Source of the DNA: Tropicibacter naphthalenivorans
GTDB lineage: Bacteria; Pseudomonadota; Alphaproteobacteria; Rhodobacterales; Rhodobacteraceae
Direction: 5' to 3'
DNA length: 64,000 nt
Assembly: GCF_900176475.1 (NCBI RefSeq)
Contig: NZ_FWXX01000001.1
Span: 620,001-684,000, forward strand
Shown here: piece by piece, positions 44,625-53,525 of the stretch
How the letters are laid out: each line of letters opens with the position of its first letter
Numbering within the stretch: position 1 is the stretch's first letter
Made by a program: the position numbers and the translations under genes
The notes under the pieces: model-generated
Told to the model about the DNA's origin: nothing
The model's input: the letters and a program-made list of their open reading frames with translations, nothing else
Databases searched by the model: none

Positions 44625-47051
44625 TTACCGTTCGGTCAGCTTCAGTTCGATCCGACGGTTTTGGGCGCGGGCTTCGGCGGTCTGGGCCGGGTTCACCGGT
44701 TGGAATTCGCCAAAACCATTCGCCGACAAGCGCTGCGGCGGGATACCGTAGCTTTCGATCATATCGCGCACCACCGACAGCGCGCGCGCTTGCGAAAGCT
44801 CCCAGTTGTCTGCAAAATCCGCGCCGGAGCGCAGCGGCACATCGTCCGTGTGCCCATCCACGCGGATGATCCAATCCACAACCTCGGGGATGTCCCGAGA
44901 GATGTCCCGCAGGATATTCGACACCTTCGCGATCTCGCGTTTGCCCAGCGGCGACAGATCCGCAGACCCCGCATCGAACAGCACTTCGGACGAGAACACG
45001 AAACGGTCACCTTCGATCCGCAGCCCTTCACGCTCTCCGACGATCTCGCGCAGGCGGCCAAAGAACTCGGACCGATAGCGTTCCAAGTCCAGCTTTTCCG
45101 CCTCCAGCCGGGCTTTTTCTTCGGCCAGACGCTCGGCTTTCTCTTGCTCCAGTTGGGCGCGTTTACGCTCTTCCTGCGCCACGCGCGCGATGGCGGCATT
45201 CAGCTCGGATCCAAGGTTCTGCAACTGGACCTGAGCCGCCGCATCGCGCGCCTTTGCATCGTCCAAAAGCGCCTGTAACTCGCCCAATTGACCGCGCAAC
45301 TGTGCCACTTGCTGGTTCAACAGCTCCGCTTGCTTTTCCGCTTTGCTCGTCCGCTCTTGCGACACCGCCAGCCGGTTGCGCGCCTCGGACAGCAAAATTT
45401 GCCGCTCTTCAGCCTCGCTGAGCCGCGCATCAAGAGCCGTTTCCGCCGCGCGCTGCGCCGCCAGAGCCGCAGTCAGCCGATCCCGCGTTTCCTGCGCGGT
45501 GGCCTCCACGGCCATGCGTTCGGCCAAAGCGGCGGCCAAGCGTTCCTCCAGCGATTGCGTCTCATCCCGGTCTGGCGCCGCCTCAAGACGCGCGGCCAAA
45601 CCGGCGGCCTCTGTCCGCGCGGCATCCAGCGCCGTTTGCAGGCGATCCGCCTCGGCGCGTGCCGCCCCTAGGTCAGCGGCCAGCCGCGCCCGCTCGTTTT
45701 CCAACAAGGCCACCGACGCGCCTTCATCCGCCGCAGCCCCTTGCAAGGCAGACACCTGCGCGACCAGCGCGGCGTTGCGCTGGCGGACAGCCTCTAGCTC
45801 GGTGCGCAGCGCTTCGGCCTCGGTCAGGTCCGCCAAAGCCGAAGCCAATTTCGCAGACAAGTCAGACAGTTGCGTCGACTGCGCATCAACCCCAGCCTGC
45901 ACCTGCGCCAGTGCGCGTTCCGCCCCGGCCTGCGCCGCCTCGGCCTCGGCTCGGGCGGTCTGCGCCGCGACACGGGCCTCACGCTCGGCGGCCAGCTCGT
46001 CGCGCAAAGCGGACAGCCGGTCATCGGCCACCGCTCCTTGCGCGCGCGTATCGGCCAAGGTGCCTTCGAGCCGCGCGACCTGCGCCTCTAGCGTATCGAT
46101 CCGGCCCTGCAACTGCTGCGCTTCGGCCTCGCCAGTCTGCAAAGCCTGCGCGACCCGTTCGTTCGCCTGCGCCTCGGCCAAGAGAGCGGCGGCGAGTTGC
46201 GCGTTCAGGTCGTCCTCGGCGGCGCGCGCGGCGGCCAAAAGGGTCAAGGTTTCCTCGGCCTTGGCGCGCTCTGCTTCGAGGGCCATGGTCATCGCCGTCA
46301 GTTCGGCGTCGGCATCCTCAAGGCGGGCGCGCAGGGCAGCGGCGGCCTCTGCCTCGGCCAAACGCTGCGCCTCTTCGTCGGTCAGGGCGGCCTGCGTGTC
46401 GGCCAATTCGGCACTCAGCGCACCAATCCGCGCCGCGCGGTCGGCGTTCTGCGCGCGCAGGTCGGCGACCAAAGCGTCCAGAGCCTCACGCCGCGACGCT
46501 GCCAATCGCGCCGCCTCTGCCGCTGCGTCCATTTCCGACCGAGCCGAGGCCAGCGCGACGTTCAAAGCATCCCGTTCGGACGTCAGCTCATCGCGCACGC
46601 CTTCCAACGCAGTCACCTGCCCCAAGGCATCGTCACGCTCGGCCAATAGGCTCGCCACGCGGTCCTCGAACCTGGCGATCCGCTCAGATGCTTCAGCCAG
46701 TTGCGCGGCCTGACTGTCACTCAAAGCGGTCAGCGAGGCGATCAACCCGTCCTGCTGCGCAAGGCGCGCGTCGCGGTCGGTCAGCGTGCTTTCCAGCTCG
46801 CCCAACTGCCCGGACAGATCGGCGTTGCGCCGTTCCTGCACGCCCAAAGCCTCGGCCAAGGCGGCGATTTCGCCAGACAGCGTGTCCAGCTCTGTTTCCT
46901 GACCGGTGATCGTCTCGTTCAGGACAAACTGGATCACCATAAAGATCGACAGGACAAAGGTCAGCACCAGCAAGAGGCCGGTCATCGCATCCACGAACCC
47001 CGGCCAGATATTCGCCTGAAAACGCGCGCCGGTGCGCCGCGACAAGGGCAT
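44625..47051 (-). CDS. MotB-like protein with very long coiled coil and OmpA domain
   Basis: An 808-residue inner-membrane protein. A short basic cytoplasmic start precedes one TM helix (about 22-45) with an aspartate at its start (GFVDAMTGLLLVLT, D21), equivalent to the proton-carrying Asp of MotB. About 620 residues of nearly unbroken coiled coil follow (Ala/Glu/Arg/Leu heptads), then a C-terminal OmpA/MotB peptidoglycan-binding domain (about 684-808: VDGHTDDVPLRSGADF, NWELSQARALSVV, QNRRIELKL). Ordinary MotB is about 300 residues. Start ATG abuts the upstream MotA-like stop. With that partner it probably forms a proton-driven stator-like complex of unknown output. Confidence 0.85.
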   Translation of the reverse strand: MPLSRRTGARFQANIWPGFVDAMTGLLLVLTFVLSIFMVIQFVLNETITGQETELDTLSGEIAALAEALGVQERRNADLSGQLGELESTLTDRDARLAQQDGLIASLTALSDSQAAQLAEASERIARFEDRVASLLAERDDALGQVTALEGVRDELTSERDALNVALASARSEMDAAAEAARLAASRREALDALVADLRAQNADRAARIGALSAELADTQAALTDEEAQRLAEAEAAAALRARLEDADAELTAMTMALEAERAKAEETLTLLAAARAAEDDLNAQLAAALLAEAQANERVAQALQTGEAEAQQLQGRIDTLEAQVARLEGTLADTRAQGAVADDRLSALRDELAAEREARVAAQTARAEAEAAQAGAERALAQVQAGVDAQSTQLSDLSAKLASALADLTEAEALRTELEAVRQRNAALVAQVSALQGAAADEGASVALLENERARLAADLGAARAEADRLQTALDAARTEAAGLAARLEAAPDRDETQSLEERLAAALAERMAVEATAQETRDRLTAALAAQRAAETALDARLSEAEERQILLSEARNRLAVSQERTSKAEKQAELLNQQVAQLRGQLGELQALLDDAKARDAAAQVQLQNLGSELNAAIARVAQEERKRAQLEQEKAERLAEEKARLEAEKLDLERYRSEFFGRLREIVGEREGLRIEGDRFVFSSEVLFDAGSADLSPLGKREIAKVSNILRDISRDIPEVVDWIIRVDGHTDDVPLRSGADFADNWELSQARALSVVRDMIESYGIPPQRLSANGFGEFQPVNPAQTAEARAQNRRIELKLTER

Positions 47052-48209
47052 CTAGCCCTGCCCCCGCTTGGCAGCCATGGCCCGACCCAAAGCGGCAATA
47101 TCGGTGCGCAGCTCGGCCATGCTTTCCTGCCGCCCGGCGCTGATTTCCTCAAGAATCCGCAGCATTTGCACGTCGATCGACCGCAGGCGCATCCGGCTTT
47201 CGGCGTCCAGACCTTCGTTGCTTTCCTTCTCGCGGATGGCTTCGGCGAGCAGCTCTTGCCCCTCGGCCACACGCGCCAACGCCTGCGCGGACGGCGCGGT
47301 TGCCTCCATCCGTTCGGTCATGCGCTCGATGCTGTCGGCCAGCTGCGCAAGACGCATATCCACCTCGGACCGGCCCTGTTCCGCCTCGGCAAAGAGGAAT
47401 TGCAGGCGTTCCATCTGCTCGGCCATGCGGTCAAGGACCAAGCCCGCCGCGCCCAGATCCGGCCCATCGGTGTCGGACGAAAAGCCGATGCGGGTGATCG
47501 ACGACAGCCATTCCTCAAGCTCGCGGTAAAAGCGGTTTTGCCCGTGGCCCGCGAACAGCTCCAGCAGGCCAACGATCAGCGAGCACGCCAGACCCAAGAG
47601 AGACGACGCAAAGGCCACGCCCATCCCGCCAAGCTGGCTTTCCAGCCCCGTCATCAGGCGGCCAAAGACCTGCACGCCGCTTTCGCCCTCGGACGGGGCG
47701 AGGCTGCGGATGGTGTCGACCAGCGCAGGGACGGTGGTCGCGAGGCCGTAGAACGTCCCCAAAAGGCCGAGGAAAATCAAAAGGCTGACGATGTAGCGCG
47801 TGATTTCGCGCGCTTCGTCGATGCGGGTCGCCACGGAATCCAAAATCGACCGCGTAGACGCGGTGTTGATCTGCATCCGCCGGTCGTGCCGTTTCAGCAG
47901 CGTCGCCAGCGGGGCCAGCAGTTGCGGCGCATCGGCGCGCACGCCTTGGTCGCCCTTGGCGGTAAAGCGCTCGATCCAGCGGACCGACGTCATCAGCTGC
48001 GCCACCTGCCAGAAACAGGCCAGCACGCCGATGATGAACACCACGCCGATAAAGCCGTTCAAATAGGGATTGCTTTCAAACACCGGCAGCACGCTGGGCG
48101 CGGCCAGAACCGCCCCGAATGCGGACAGCCCGATGACCGCCAGCATCAATATGACCTGACGGATGGGTTGGCTAAAGTGCGGCTCTGCCTCGAAGTCGGT
48201 CTGGCTCAT
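47052..48209 (-). CDS. MotA/TolQ/ExbB-like proton channel protein
   Basis: A 385-residue protein with about four TM helices: two near the N-terminus (about 18-40 and 48-68) and two central (about 138-160 and 188-215) with the family core LLGTFYGLATTVPAL and GGMGVAFASSLLGLACSL. The remaining C-terminal 165 residues are cytoplasmic, helical and coiled-coil-prone (MAEQMERLQFLFAEAEQGRS, LAQLADSIERMTERME). No gap separates it from the MotB-like gene. Conserved as a pair in alphaproteobacteria by my recollection. It is not a flagellar locus; no fli/flg genes are near. Confidence 0.85.
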   Translation of the reverse strand: MSQTDFEAEPHFSQPIRQVILMLAVIGLSAFGAVLAAPSVLPVFESNPYLNGFIGVVFIIGVLACFWQVAQLMTSVRWIERFTAKGDQGVRADAPQLLAPLATLLKRHDRRMQINTASTRSILDSVATRIDEAREITRYIVSLLIFLGLLGTFYGLATTVPALVDTIRSLAPSEGESGVQVFGRLMTGLESQLGGMGVAFASSLLGLACSLIVGLLELFAGHGQNRFYRELEEWLSSITRIGFSSDTDGPDLGAAGLVLDRMAEQMERLQFLFAEAEQGRSEVDMRLAQLADSIERMTERMEATAPSAQALARVAEGQELLAEAIREKESNEGLDAESRMRLRSIDVQMLRILEEISAGRQESMAELRTDIAALGRAMAAKRGQG

Positions 48210-48299
48210 GTGCCCCTGACGCCTTGGTTTTGTTTTCCGAACCCTACGCGGTTAACCACAAATCGCCAAGAATTTATCAACAAGTCCCGACGAATAGCC

Positions 48300-48833
48300 C
48301 TAACCTGCGGCCTGTAGCGCCTTGACCTGCGCGGTCAGCCATTCCAGATCCGGGTCGGGGATGCCAATCTCGGCCAGGTGCTGGGCGGTGTTATAGAGGT
48401 ATTCGGTGTTCGGTCCGCGCCCGCCATGGGCCCGCGCGATCAGGCGGGCTTGCTCTTCGAGCGGCAGGTGGCAGTACTGCACGTGGGTCGGGTCGATGAT
48501 ATAGGCGATGGCCTGAACGCGGCGCTCATCGGCCAGATGCAGCTCGACCGTGTCCTCGTAATAGGCCGAGGAAATCAGCTCGCGCTCACGCAGATAGGCC
48601 AGGGTCTGCTCTTCGGTCCCCGGCTCGGCGCGCAGGGCAACCCCTTGGCAGGACGCGCCTTCCTGGGCGTCCAGGGCCAGCACGAGGCCCGGCTGCTCTT
48701 CGGTGCCGCGATGGTGGATCGAGTACATGCAAAATGACCGCGCATAGCCCGTCAGCTGCGCGTGTTGGCGTTCCACCACCGGAAAACCGGGGTTCCACAG
48801 CAAAGAAGCGTATCCGAATACCCAAAGCGTCAT
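48300..48833 (-). CDS. ChaC-like gamma-glutamylcyclotransferase
   Basis: A 177-residue protein with the GGCT fold: N-terminal WVFGYASLLWNPGFPVVER (the ChaC YGSL/YASL motif), QGVALRAEP, TLAYLRERE and the C-terminal GPNTEYLYNTAQHLAEIG (typical of ChaC, which cleaves glutathione to 5-oxoproline and Cys-Gly). RBS AGGA eight bases before the ATG at 48833. Divergent from the DUF2125 gene (66-bp gap). Confidence 0.9.
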   Translation of the reverse strand: MTLWVFGYASLLWNPGFPVVERQHAQLTGYARSFCMYSIHHRGTEEQPGLVLALDAQEGASCQGVALRAEPGTEEQTLAYLRERELISSAYYEDTVELHLADERRVQAIAYIIDPTHVQYCHLPLEEQARLIARAHGGRGPNTEYLYNTAQHLAEIGIPDPDLEWLTAQVKALQAAG

Positions 48834-48899
48834 GGTTCTGGTCCTTGTCTCTTGGGGCTTGTAAACACCAATGCAAAGCCGAACGAAAGGGGCGCGGGA

Positions 48900-49856
48900 A
48901 TGAAACGCTGGATTGTGCTGATCGTGGCTGCGGCCTTGGGCTATGCGGTGTTCTGGTTCTATGAGGCGAATGCCTTGCGTGGTCAGGTGAGCGACTGGAT
49001 GGACGCGCGGCGCGCCGACGGCTGGCAGGTCGAGGCAGAGGTCAAGGTGCGCGGGTTCCCGTCGCGGCTGGACCTGACGCTGAGCGATCTTGATGTGATC
49101 ACAGCTGAGGGAACGCGGGTTGAGGCGCCGATTTTCCAGAGCCTCGGTCTGACGTACAAGCCCGGTCACCACATTCTGGTGCTGCCGCAGGGCGCTGTGA
49201 TCACAAAGGGCGGCGCGACGACGACGGTCGACGGCCAAGGGCTGCGCGCCAGTGTGATCACCGACGCCGACGGGCAGCTGCTGCGCCTGAACGCCGAGGC
49301 CGAGACATTGAACATCGCCAACGACGATCGCAGCCTTGCCGCCGCCGGGGTCTTGCTGGGGTTCCAGATGGCGAGCGCGCGGACCTATCGCTTGGGGCTG
49401 AGCGCCGATGCCTTGGCGGGGCCGTCTGGCACGATGGCTCCCGATAGCGCCGATGCGCTGTCCGTGCAGGCGGAAATCGCCTTTGACCGCGACTGGCGGC
49501 TAGGCGATCTGCCGCAAGAGCGCCCCCAGCCCACCAACCTCGACCTGCGGCTGGCGCAGTACCAAGTCGGCGCGCTGAATGTGCATCTTGCCGGGAAAAT
49601 GAGCATCAGCGCCAGCGGCACCCCCGACGGGGCGCTGACCCTGCGCGCCACCAACTGGCAAGAGGCCCTGACCGGTTTGCGCGACACGGGCCACCTGCCC
49701 GACACCCTCGCCGATGCGCTGATGTCCGGCCTGTCGCTGGCCGCGACCCTCAGCGGCAAGCCGAACACGCTGGACCTGCCGCTGACCTTCAAGGGGGGCA
49801 AGACCAACCTCGGGCCGATCCCCCTTGGGCCTGCGCCGCGCCTGCGTCTGCCCTGA
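48900..49856 (+). CDS. DUF2125 domain protein
   Basis: A 318-residue envelope protein with an N-terminal signal/anchor (WIVLIVAAALGYAVFWFY) and a beta-rich body beginning VEAEVKVRGFPSRLDLTLSDLD, the DUF2125 opening motif. Family is widespread in alphaproteobacteria with unknown function and looks like AsmA/LPS-transport-type beta taco proteins in general style. RBS GGGGCGCGGGA immediately upstream. Confidence 0.85.
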   Translation: MKRWIVLIVAAALGYAVFWFYEANALRGQVSDWMDARRADGWQVEAEVKVRGFPSRLDLTLSDLDVITAEGTRVEAPIFQSLGLTYKPGHHILVLPQGAVITKGGATTTVDGQGLRASVITDADGQLLRLNAEAETLNIANDDRSLAAAGVLLGFQMASARTYRLGLSADALAGPSGTMAPDSADALSVQAEIAFDRDWRLGDLPQERPQPTNLDLRLAQYQVGALNVHLAGKMSISASGTPDGALTLRATNWQEALTGLRDTGHLPDTLADALMSGLSLAATLSGKPNTLDLPLTFKGGKTNLGPIPLGPAPRLRLP

Positions 49857-49898
49857 GAGGCCTTGCATAGCCCTGAAAACCGATGAACAGTCGGGGGC

Positions 49899-51173
49899 AT
49901 GAGCGACGCCCTTTTCACCCGCATTAACGCCAAGCGTGACGATCTGATCGCGCTGACCCAAGACCTGATCCGCATTCCCACCCTCAACCCTCCGGGCGAG
50001 AATTACCGCGAGATTTGCGAGTATCTGGACGCGCGCCTGTCGGCCAAGGGGTTTGAAACGCAGCTGGTGCGCGCCCATGGTGCCCCCGGCGACAGCGACC
50101 GCTACCCGCGTTGGAACATCGTCGCCCGCCGCGAAGGCCCGCGCGCCGGGGATTGCGTGCATTTTAACTCTCACACCGACGTGGTCGAGGTCGGCGCAGG
50201 CTGGACCCGCGATCCCTTTGGCGCGGAACTGGACGGCGACCGGATCTATGGCCGGGGCACCTGTGATATGAAAGGCGGGCTGGCCGCCTCGATCATCGCC
50301 GCAGAGGCGTTTCTGGAGGAATACCCCGACTTTGCCGGCGCGATCGAGATTTCCGGCACGGCGGATGAAGAGTCCGGCGGCTATGGCGGCGTCGCCTATC
50401 TGGCCGAGCGCGGGTTCTTTGACCCGGCCCGCGTGCAGCATGTGATCATCCCCGAACCCTTGGGCAAGGACCGCATCTGTCTGGGGCACCGCGGCGCGTG
50501 GTGGGCCGAGATCGAAACCAAGGGCGAGATTGCCCATGGCTCGATGCCGTTCCTCGGAGATTGCGCGATCCGGCACATGGGCGCGGTGATCGACGCCTTC
50601 GAGGATCGGCTTTACCCGGCCATGGCCGCGCGCCACACCGAGATGCCGGTGGTCCCGGTCGAGGCGCGGCAGTCGACGCTCAACATCAACTCGATCCACG
50701 GCGGCGAGGAAGAGGCCCCCGAGGATTACTCGGGCCTGCCTGCGCCCTGCGTGCCCGACAGTTGCCGCATGATCATCGACCGGCGGTATCTGGTCGAAGA
50801 GCGCTACGACGAGGTGCGCGGCGAGGTGGTCGCGATCCTCGAAGACCTCAAGGCCAACCGGCCCCGGTTCGATTACGCGATCCGCGACATCAACCGGATC
50901 AACCCGTCGATGACGGACAAGGGCGCGCCGGTGGTGACAACGGTGCACGCCGCGATCCGCGATGTCTTGGGGGCCGAGGCGGCCTATATCGCCTCACCCG
51001 GCAGCTACGATCAAAAGCATATCGACCGGATCGGAACGCTGAAGAATTGCATCGCCTATGGGCCGGGGGTGCTGGAGCTGGCGCATAAGCCTGACGAGTG
51101 GATCGGCGTGACCGATATGCTCGACAGCGCGCGGGTGATGGGGCGGACGCTGGAGCGGTTGTTGCTGGGGTAG
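49899..51173 (+). CDS. ArgE/DapE-family M20 deacylase
   Basis: A 424-residue zinc metallopeptidase-fold amidohydrolase. FNSHTDVVEVGAGWTRDPFG (first metal His and the catalytic Asp), GRGTCDMKGGLAASI (bridging Asp), GTADEESGGYGG (catalytic and metal Glu) and SPGSYDQKHID near the C-terminus. The dimerisation domain lies in the middle. Substrate is not decided by sequence: acetylornithine, succinyl-DAP or other N-acyl amino acids are possible. Starts 42 bp after the DUF2125 stop. Confidence 0.88.
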   Translation: MSDALFTRINAKRDDLIALTQDLIRIPTLNPPGENYREICEYLDARLSAKGFETQLVRAHGAPGDSDRYPRWNIVARREGPRAGDCVHFNSHTDVVEVGAGWTRDPFGAELDGDRIYGRGTCDMKGGLAASIIAAEAFLEEYPDFAGAIEISGTADEESGGYGGVAYLAERGFFDPARVQHVIIPEPLGKDRICLGHRGAWWAEIETKGEIAHGSMPFLGDCAIRHMGAVIDAFEDRLYPAMAARHTEMPVVPVEARQSTLNINSIHGGEEEAPEDYSGLPAPCVPDSCRMIIDRRYLVEERYDEVRGEVVAILEDLKANRPRFDYAIRDINRINPSMTDKGAPVVTTVHAAIRDVLGAEAAYIASPGSYDQKHIDRIGTLKNCIAYGPGVLELAHKPDEWIGVTDMLDSARVMGRTLERLLLG

Positions 51174-51204
51174 CTTTGGGGGTCTAGGGGCCTGCGCGGG
51201 CTGC

Positions 51205-51248
51205 GGGGGCGGGAGCCTTCGGCGAGGATATTTTTAAAGAGAAGAAGA
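51205..51248. repeat. Single copy of the GC-rich/AGAGAAGAAG intergenic repeat
   Basis: GGGGGCGGGAGCCTTCGGCG, then AGGATATTTTTAAAGAG and AAGAAG. Same core as the two inverted copies at 13206-13340. It lies between convergent genes (M20 deacylase stop 51173 and the membrane protein stop 51264). Confidence 0.75.
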
Positions 51249-51263
51249 CCGGAGGGTGGTGGG

Positions 51264-51680
51264 TCAGTCCGGCGTGGGTTTCCCGACCTCGCGCAGCCAC
51301 CGGGTGATGGCGATGATGCGCAAGGCGGCGACGGTGAAGATCAGGACATAGAGGACGAAGCCGAGGATCGGGGTGACGAGTGGCGGATAGGTCATGGGGG
51401 TGGAGGACATGACCTCGGCGATGGCGTGGAAATCGTTGAATTTGTAGAGGAAGGACTCGGCGACGTAGAGCAGTGTGATGGTCAGGCTGTCGCGCCATGT
51501 GCCCATGAGCAGGATCCAGCGGGCGTCTTGCGGCGTTTGCGCCTGCGGGGCGCGGCCTCGGGAGTAGAAGGTCAGCGCAACGGCGACGACGCCAAACCCG
51601 AGGGCGAGGCTGACCATCGCGAGATTATACATCGCGCCCTTGAAGGCGGGCGAGGAGAGTAGGGCAAACAGGTCTTGCAT
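51264..51680 (-). CDS. Small integral membrane protein, unknown function
   Basis: A 138-residue protein with three to four hydrophobic segments (YNLAMVSLALGFGVVAVALTF, ITLLYVAESFLYKF, LVTPILGFVLYVLIFTVAAL). No family recognised. ATG at 51680 has GAGAGG upstream. It precedes no obvious partner; panC lies 91 bp upstream on the same strand, so read-through from panBC is possible. Confidence 0.7.
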   Translation of the reverse strand: MQDLFALLSSPAFKGAMYNLAMVSLALGFGVVAVALTFYSRGRAPQAQTPQDARWILLMGTWRDSLTITLLYVAESFLYKFNDFHAIAEVMSSTPMTYPPLVTPILGFVLYVLIFTVAALRIIAITRWLREVGKPTPD

Positions 51681-51771
51681 AGGGGCCTCTCAGGATCGCG
51701 GGCTGGCGGGACGGTGGGCGGGGCGATGTTCCGCAGGGACGAGCGCCGGACAGCGTCCGCCCCGGAATGTT

Positions 51772-52614
51772 TCAGACCGCGATGTTATCGATCAGGCGCA
51801 CGCCCGCAAGCCATGCGGCCACCAAGAGGCGCGCCTCGCGGCTGGGCGTGTCCAGCAGGGACAGGTCATCGCAGGCGCGCAGGTCGAGGTATTCCACCTC
51901 GGTGAAACCTGCGGCGAGGATTTTTGCCTCGGCCTTTTGGCGCAGATCGGTGGCTGTGCCGCCCGCCCGGAGGCCCGCCGCCATTTCGGACAGCGCCTCG
52001 TGCAACGCCGGGGCCTTGATCCGCGCCCGGTCCGAGATCAGCAGGTTGCGCGAAGACATGGCGAGCCCGTCCTCTTCGCGGATCGTCGGGCAGCCGATGA
52101 CCTCGACCGGGATGTCCAGATCCGCCGCCAGCCGTTTGACCACCTGCAACTGCTGAAAGTCCTTTTCGCCGAAAAATGCCTGATCCGCGCCGGTTTGGGT
52201 GAACAGCTTGGTCACCACCGTCGCCACCCCGTCAAAGTGCCCCGGACGGTGCGCGCCGCAGAGCACGTCGGTCAGGCCCGAAACGCTGACCGTGGTGGCA
52301 AAGCCCTCGGGGTAGACCTGATCCACACCCGGCACATAGACCACGTCCACGTCAAAGCGCGCCAGCTTGCGGGCGTCGTCCTCTTCGGTGCGGGGGTAGC
52401 TGTCGAGGTCGCTGGGATTGTTGAACTGTTTGGGGTTCACAAAGATCGTCACGATCACCCGGTCGCAGGCGTCCTGCGCCGCTTGCACCAACGAGAGGTG
52501 GCCTTCGTGCAGCGCGCCCATGGTGGGGACCACGCCGACACGCTCGCCCGCGCGTTTCCAGCCGTTCACCAGCGCGCGCAGTTCGGCCTTGGTGCGGATA
52601 ATCTGAGGGGTCAT
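51772..52614 (-). CDS. panC: Pantothenate synthetase
   Basis: A 280-residue enzyme joining pantoate and beta-alanine with [21 protein letters not shown] (HxGH-type nucleotide motif, about 28-45), [15 protein letters not shown] and the SSRNLLIS (KMSKS-like) region are intact. The start overlaps the panB stop by 4 bp. Confidence 0.96.
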   Translation of the reverse strand: MTPQIIRTKAELRALVNGWKRAGERVGVVPTMGALHEGHLSLVQAAQDACDRVIVTIFVNPKQFNNPSDLDSYPRTEEDDARKLARFDVDVVYVPGVDQVYPEGFATTVSVSGLTDVLCGAHRPGHFDGVATVVTKLFTQTGADQAFFGEKDFQQLQVVKRLAADLDIPVEVIGCPTIREEDGLAMSSRNLLISDRARIKAPALHEALSEMAAGLRAGGTATDLRQKAEAKILAAGFTEVEYLDLRACDDLSLLDTPSREARLLVAAWLAGVRLIDNIAV

Positions 52615-53435
52615 TTCGGGGCCTCATCGGCAAAGACATGTTCGGCGGCGGGAAATTCGCGGGCGCGCACGGCGCGGGCGTAGTCGGCAATGGCCGCTTC
52701 GCCTTGTTCGCCGAGGTTCGCAAACCGCTTGACGAACTTCGCCTTGAAGGCGGTGAACAGCCCCAACATGTCATCCACCACGAGGATCTGCCCGTCGCAG
52801 CCGGCGCTGGCGCCGATGCCGATCGTGGGGATCGCGATGTCGGCGGTGATCCGGTCCGCGAGGCCCTGCGGCACCTTTTCCAGCACCACGGCAAAGGCCC
52901 CTGCCTCGGCCACGGCCCGTGCGTCAGCCATCAAAGCCTCGCCCGCAGCGCCGCGCCCTTGCACCTTGTAGCCGCCAAGCGTGTTGATCGACTGCGGCGT
53001 CAGGCCGATATGCGCCATCACCGGGATGCCGCGCTGCACCAGAAAGGCGATGGTCTCGGCCATGCCAACCCCGCCTTCCAGCTTGACCGCGCCTGCGCCG
53101 GTTTCGCGCATCAGCCGGGCAGCGTTTTCGAAGGCCACCTCGCGCGACGCCTCATAGGACCCAAAGGGCATGTCGACGACCATCATGGCCTGGGTCAGAC
53201 CGCGCGCCACCGCCTGCCCGTGCAGGATCATCATCTCCATCGTGACGCCAAGGGTGCTGGGCAAGCCGTGCAGGACCATCCCGACCGAATCCCCAACGAG
53301 GACAAAGTCGCAATGCGCGTCCATCATCTGGGCCATGGGGGTGGTGTAAGCGGTCAGGCTGACCAGCGGCTCACCTCCCTTGCGGGCGCGGATATCATCC
53401 GGCAGCGGGGCCCGTTTCTTTGCCGTTGCACTCAT
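52611..53435 (-). CDS. panB: 3-methyl-2-oxobutanoate hydroxymethyltransferase
   Basis: A 274-residue ketopantoate hydroxymethyltransferase, the first enzyme of the pantothenate branch. [34 protein letters not shown] and [19 protein letters not shown] are family markers. RBS GAAGGAGG. Forms panBC with the next gene. Confidence 0.96.
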   Translation of the reverse strand: MSATAKKRAPLPDDIRARKGGEPLVSLTAYTTPMAQMMDAHCDFVLVGDSVGMVLHGLPSTLGVTMEMMILHGQAVARGLTQAMMVVDMPFGSYEASREVAFENAARLMRETGAGAVKLEGGVGMAETIAFLVQRGIPVMAHIGLTPQSINTLGGYKVQGRGAAGEALMADARAVAEAGAFAVVLEKVPQGLADRITADIAIPTIGIGASAGCDGQILVVDDMLGLFTAFKAKFVKRFANLGEQGEAAIADYARAVRAREFPAAEHVFADEAPK

Positions 53436-53525
53436 CGCGTGCCTCCTTCGCGCAATAAAGTTGCGCGGGGATAGCAGATGCCGCAGCGCAGAACCAGCCC
53501 CCTCTTTGCGTCACGCTGTCATGGG

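Noticed and set aside
45343-46909. Ser/Arg/Ala-rich plus-strand frames opposite the coiled-coil gene
   Set aside because: Repetitive shadows of the heptad-repeat coding sequence on the minus strand.
44625-48209. Zorya-type anti-phage system
   Set aside because: A MotA-like and a MotB-like gene are present, but neighbours are clpA, an M23 peptidase, chaC and DUF2125. No ZorC, ZorD or ZorE-like gene is seen, and the long helical part is on the B subunit, not the A subunit.
44625-48209. Flagellar motAB
   Set aside because: No flagellar genes nearby and the proteins are far larger than MotA (about 290) and MotB (about 300).
49899-51173. Firm assignment as argE or dapE
   Set aside because: The M20 metal motif is shared by both and by other deacylases; no biosynthetic neighbours decide it.
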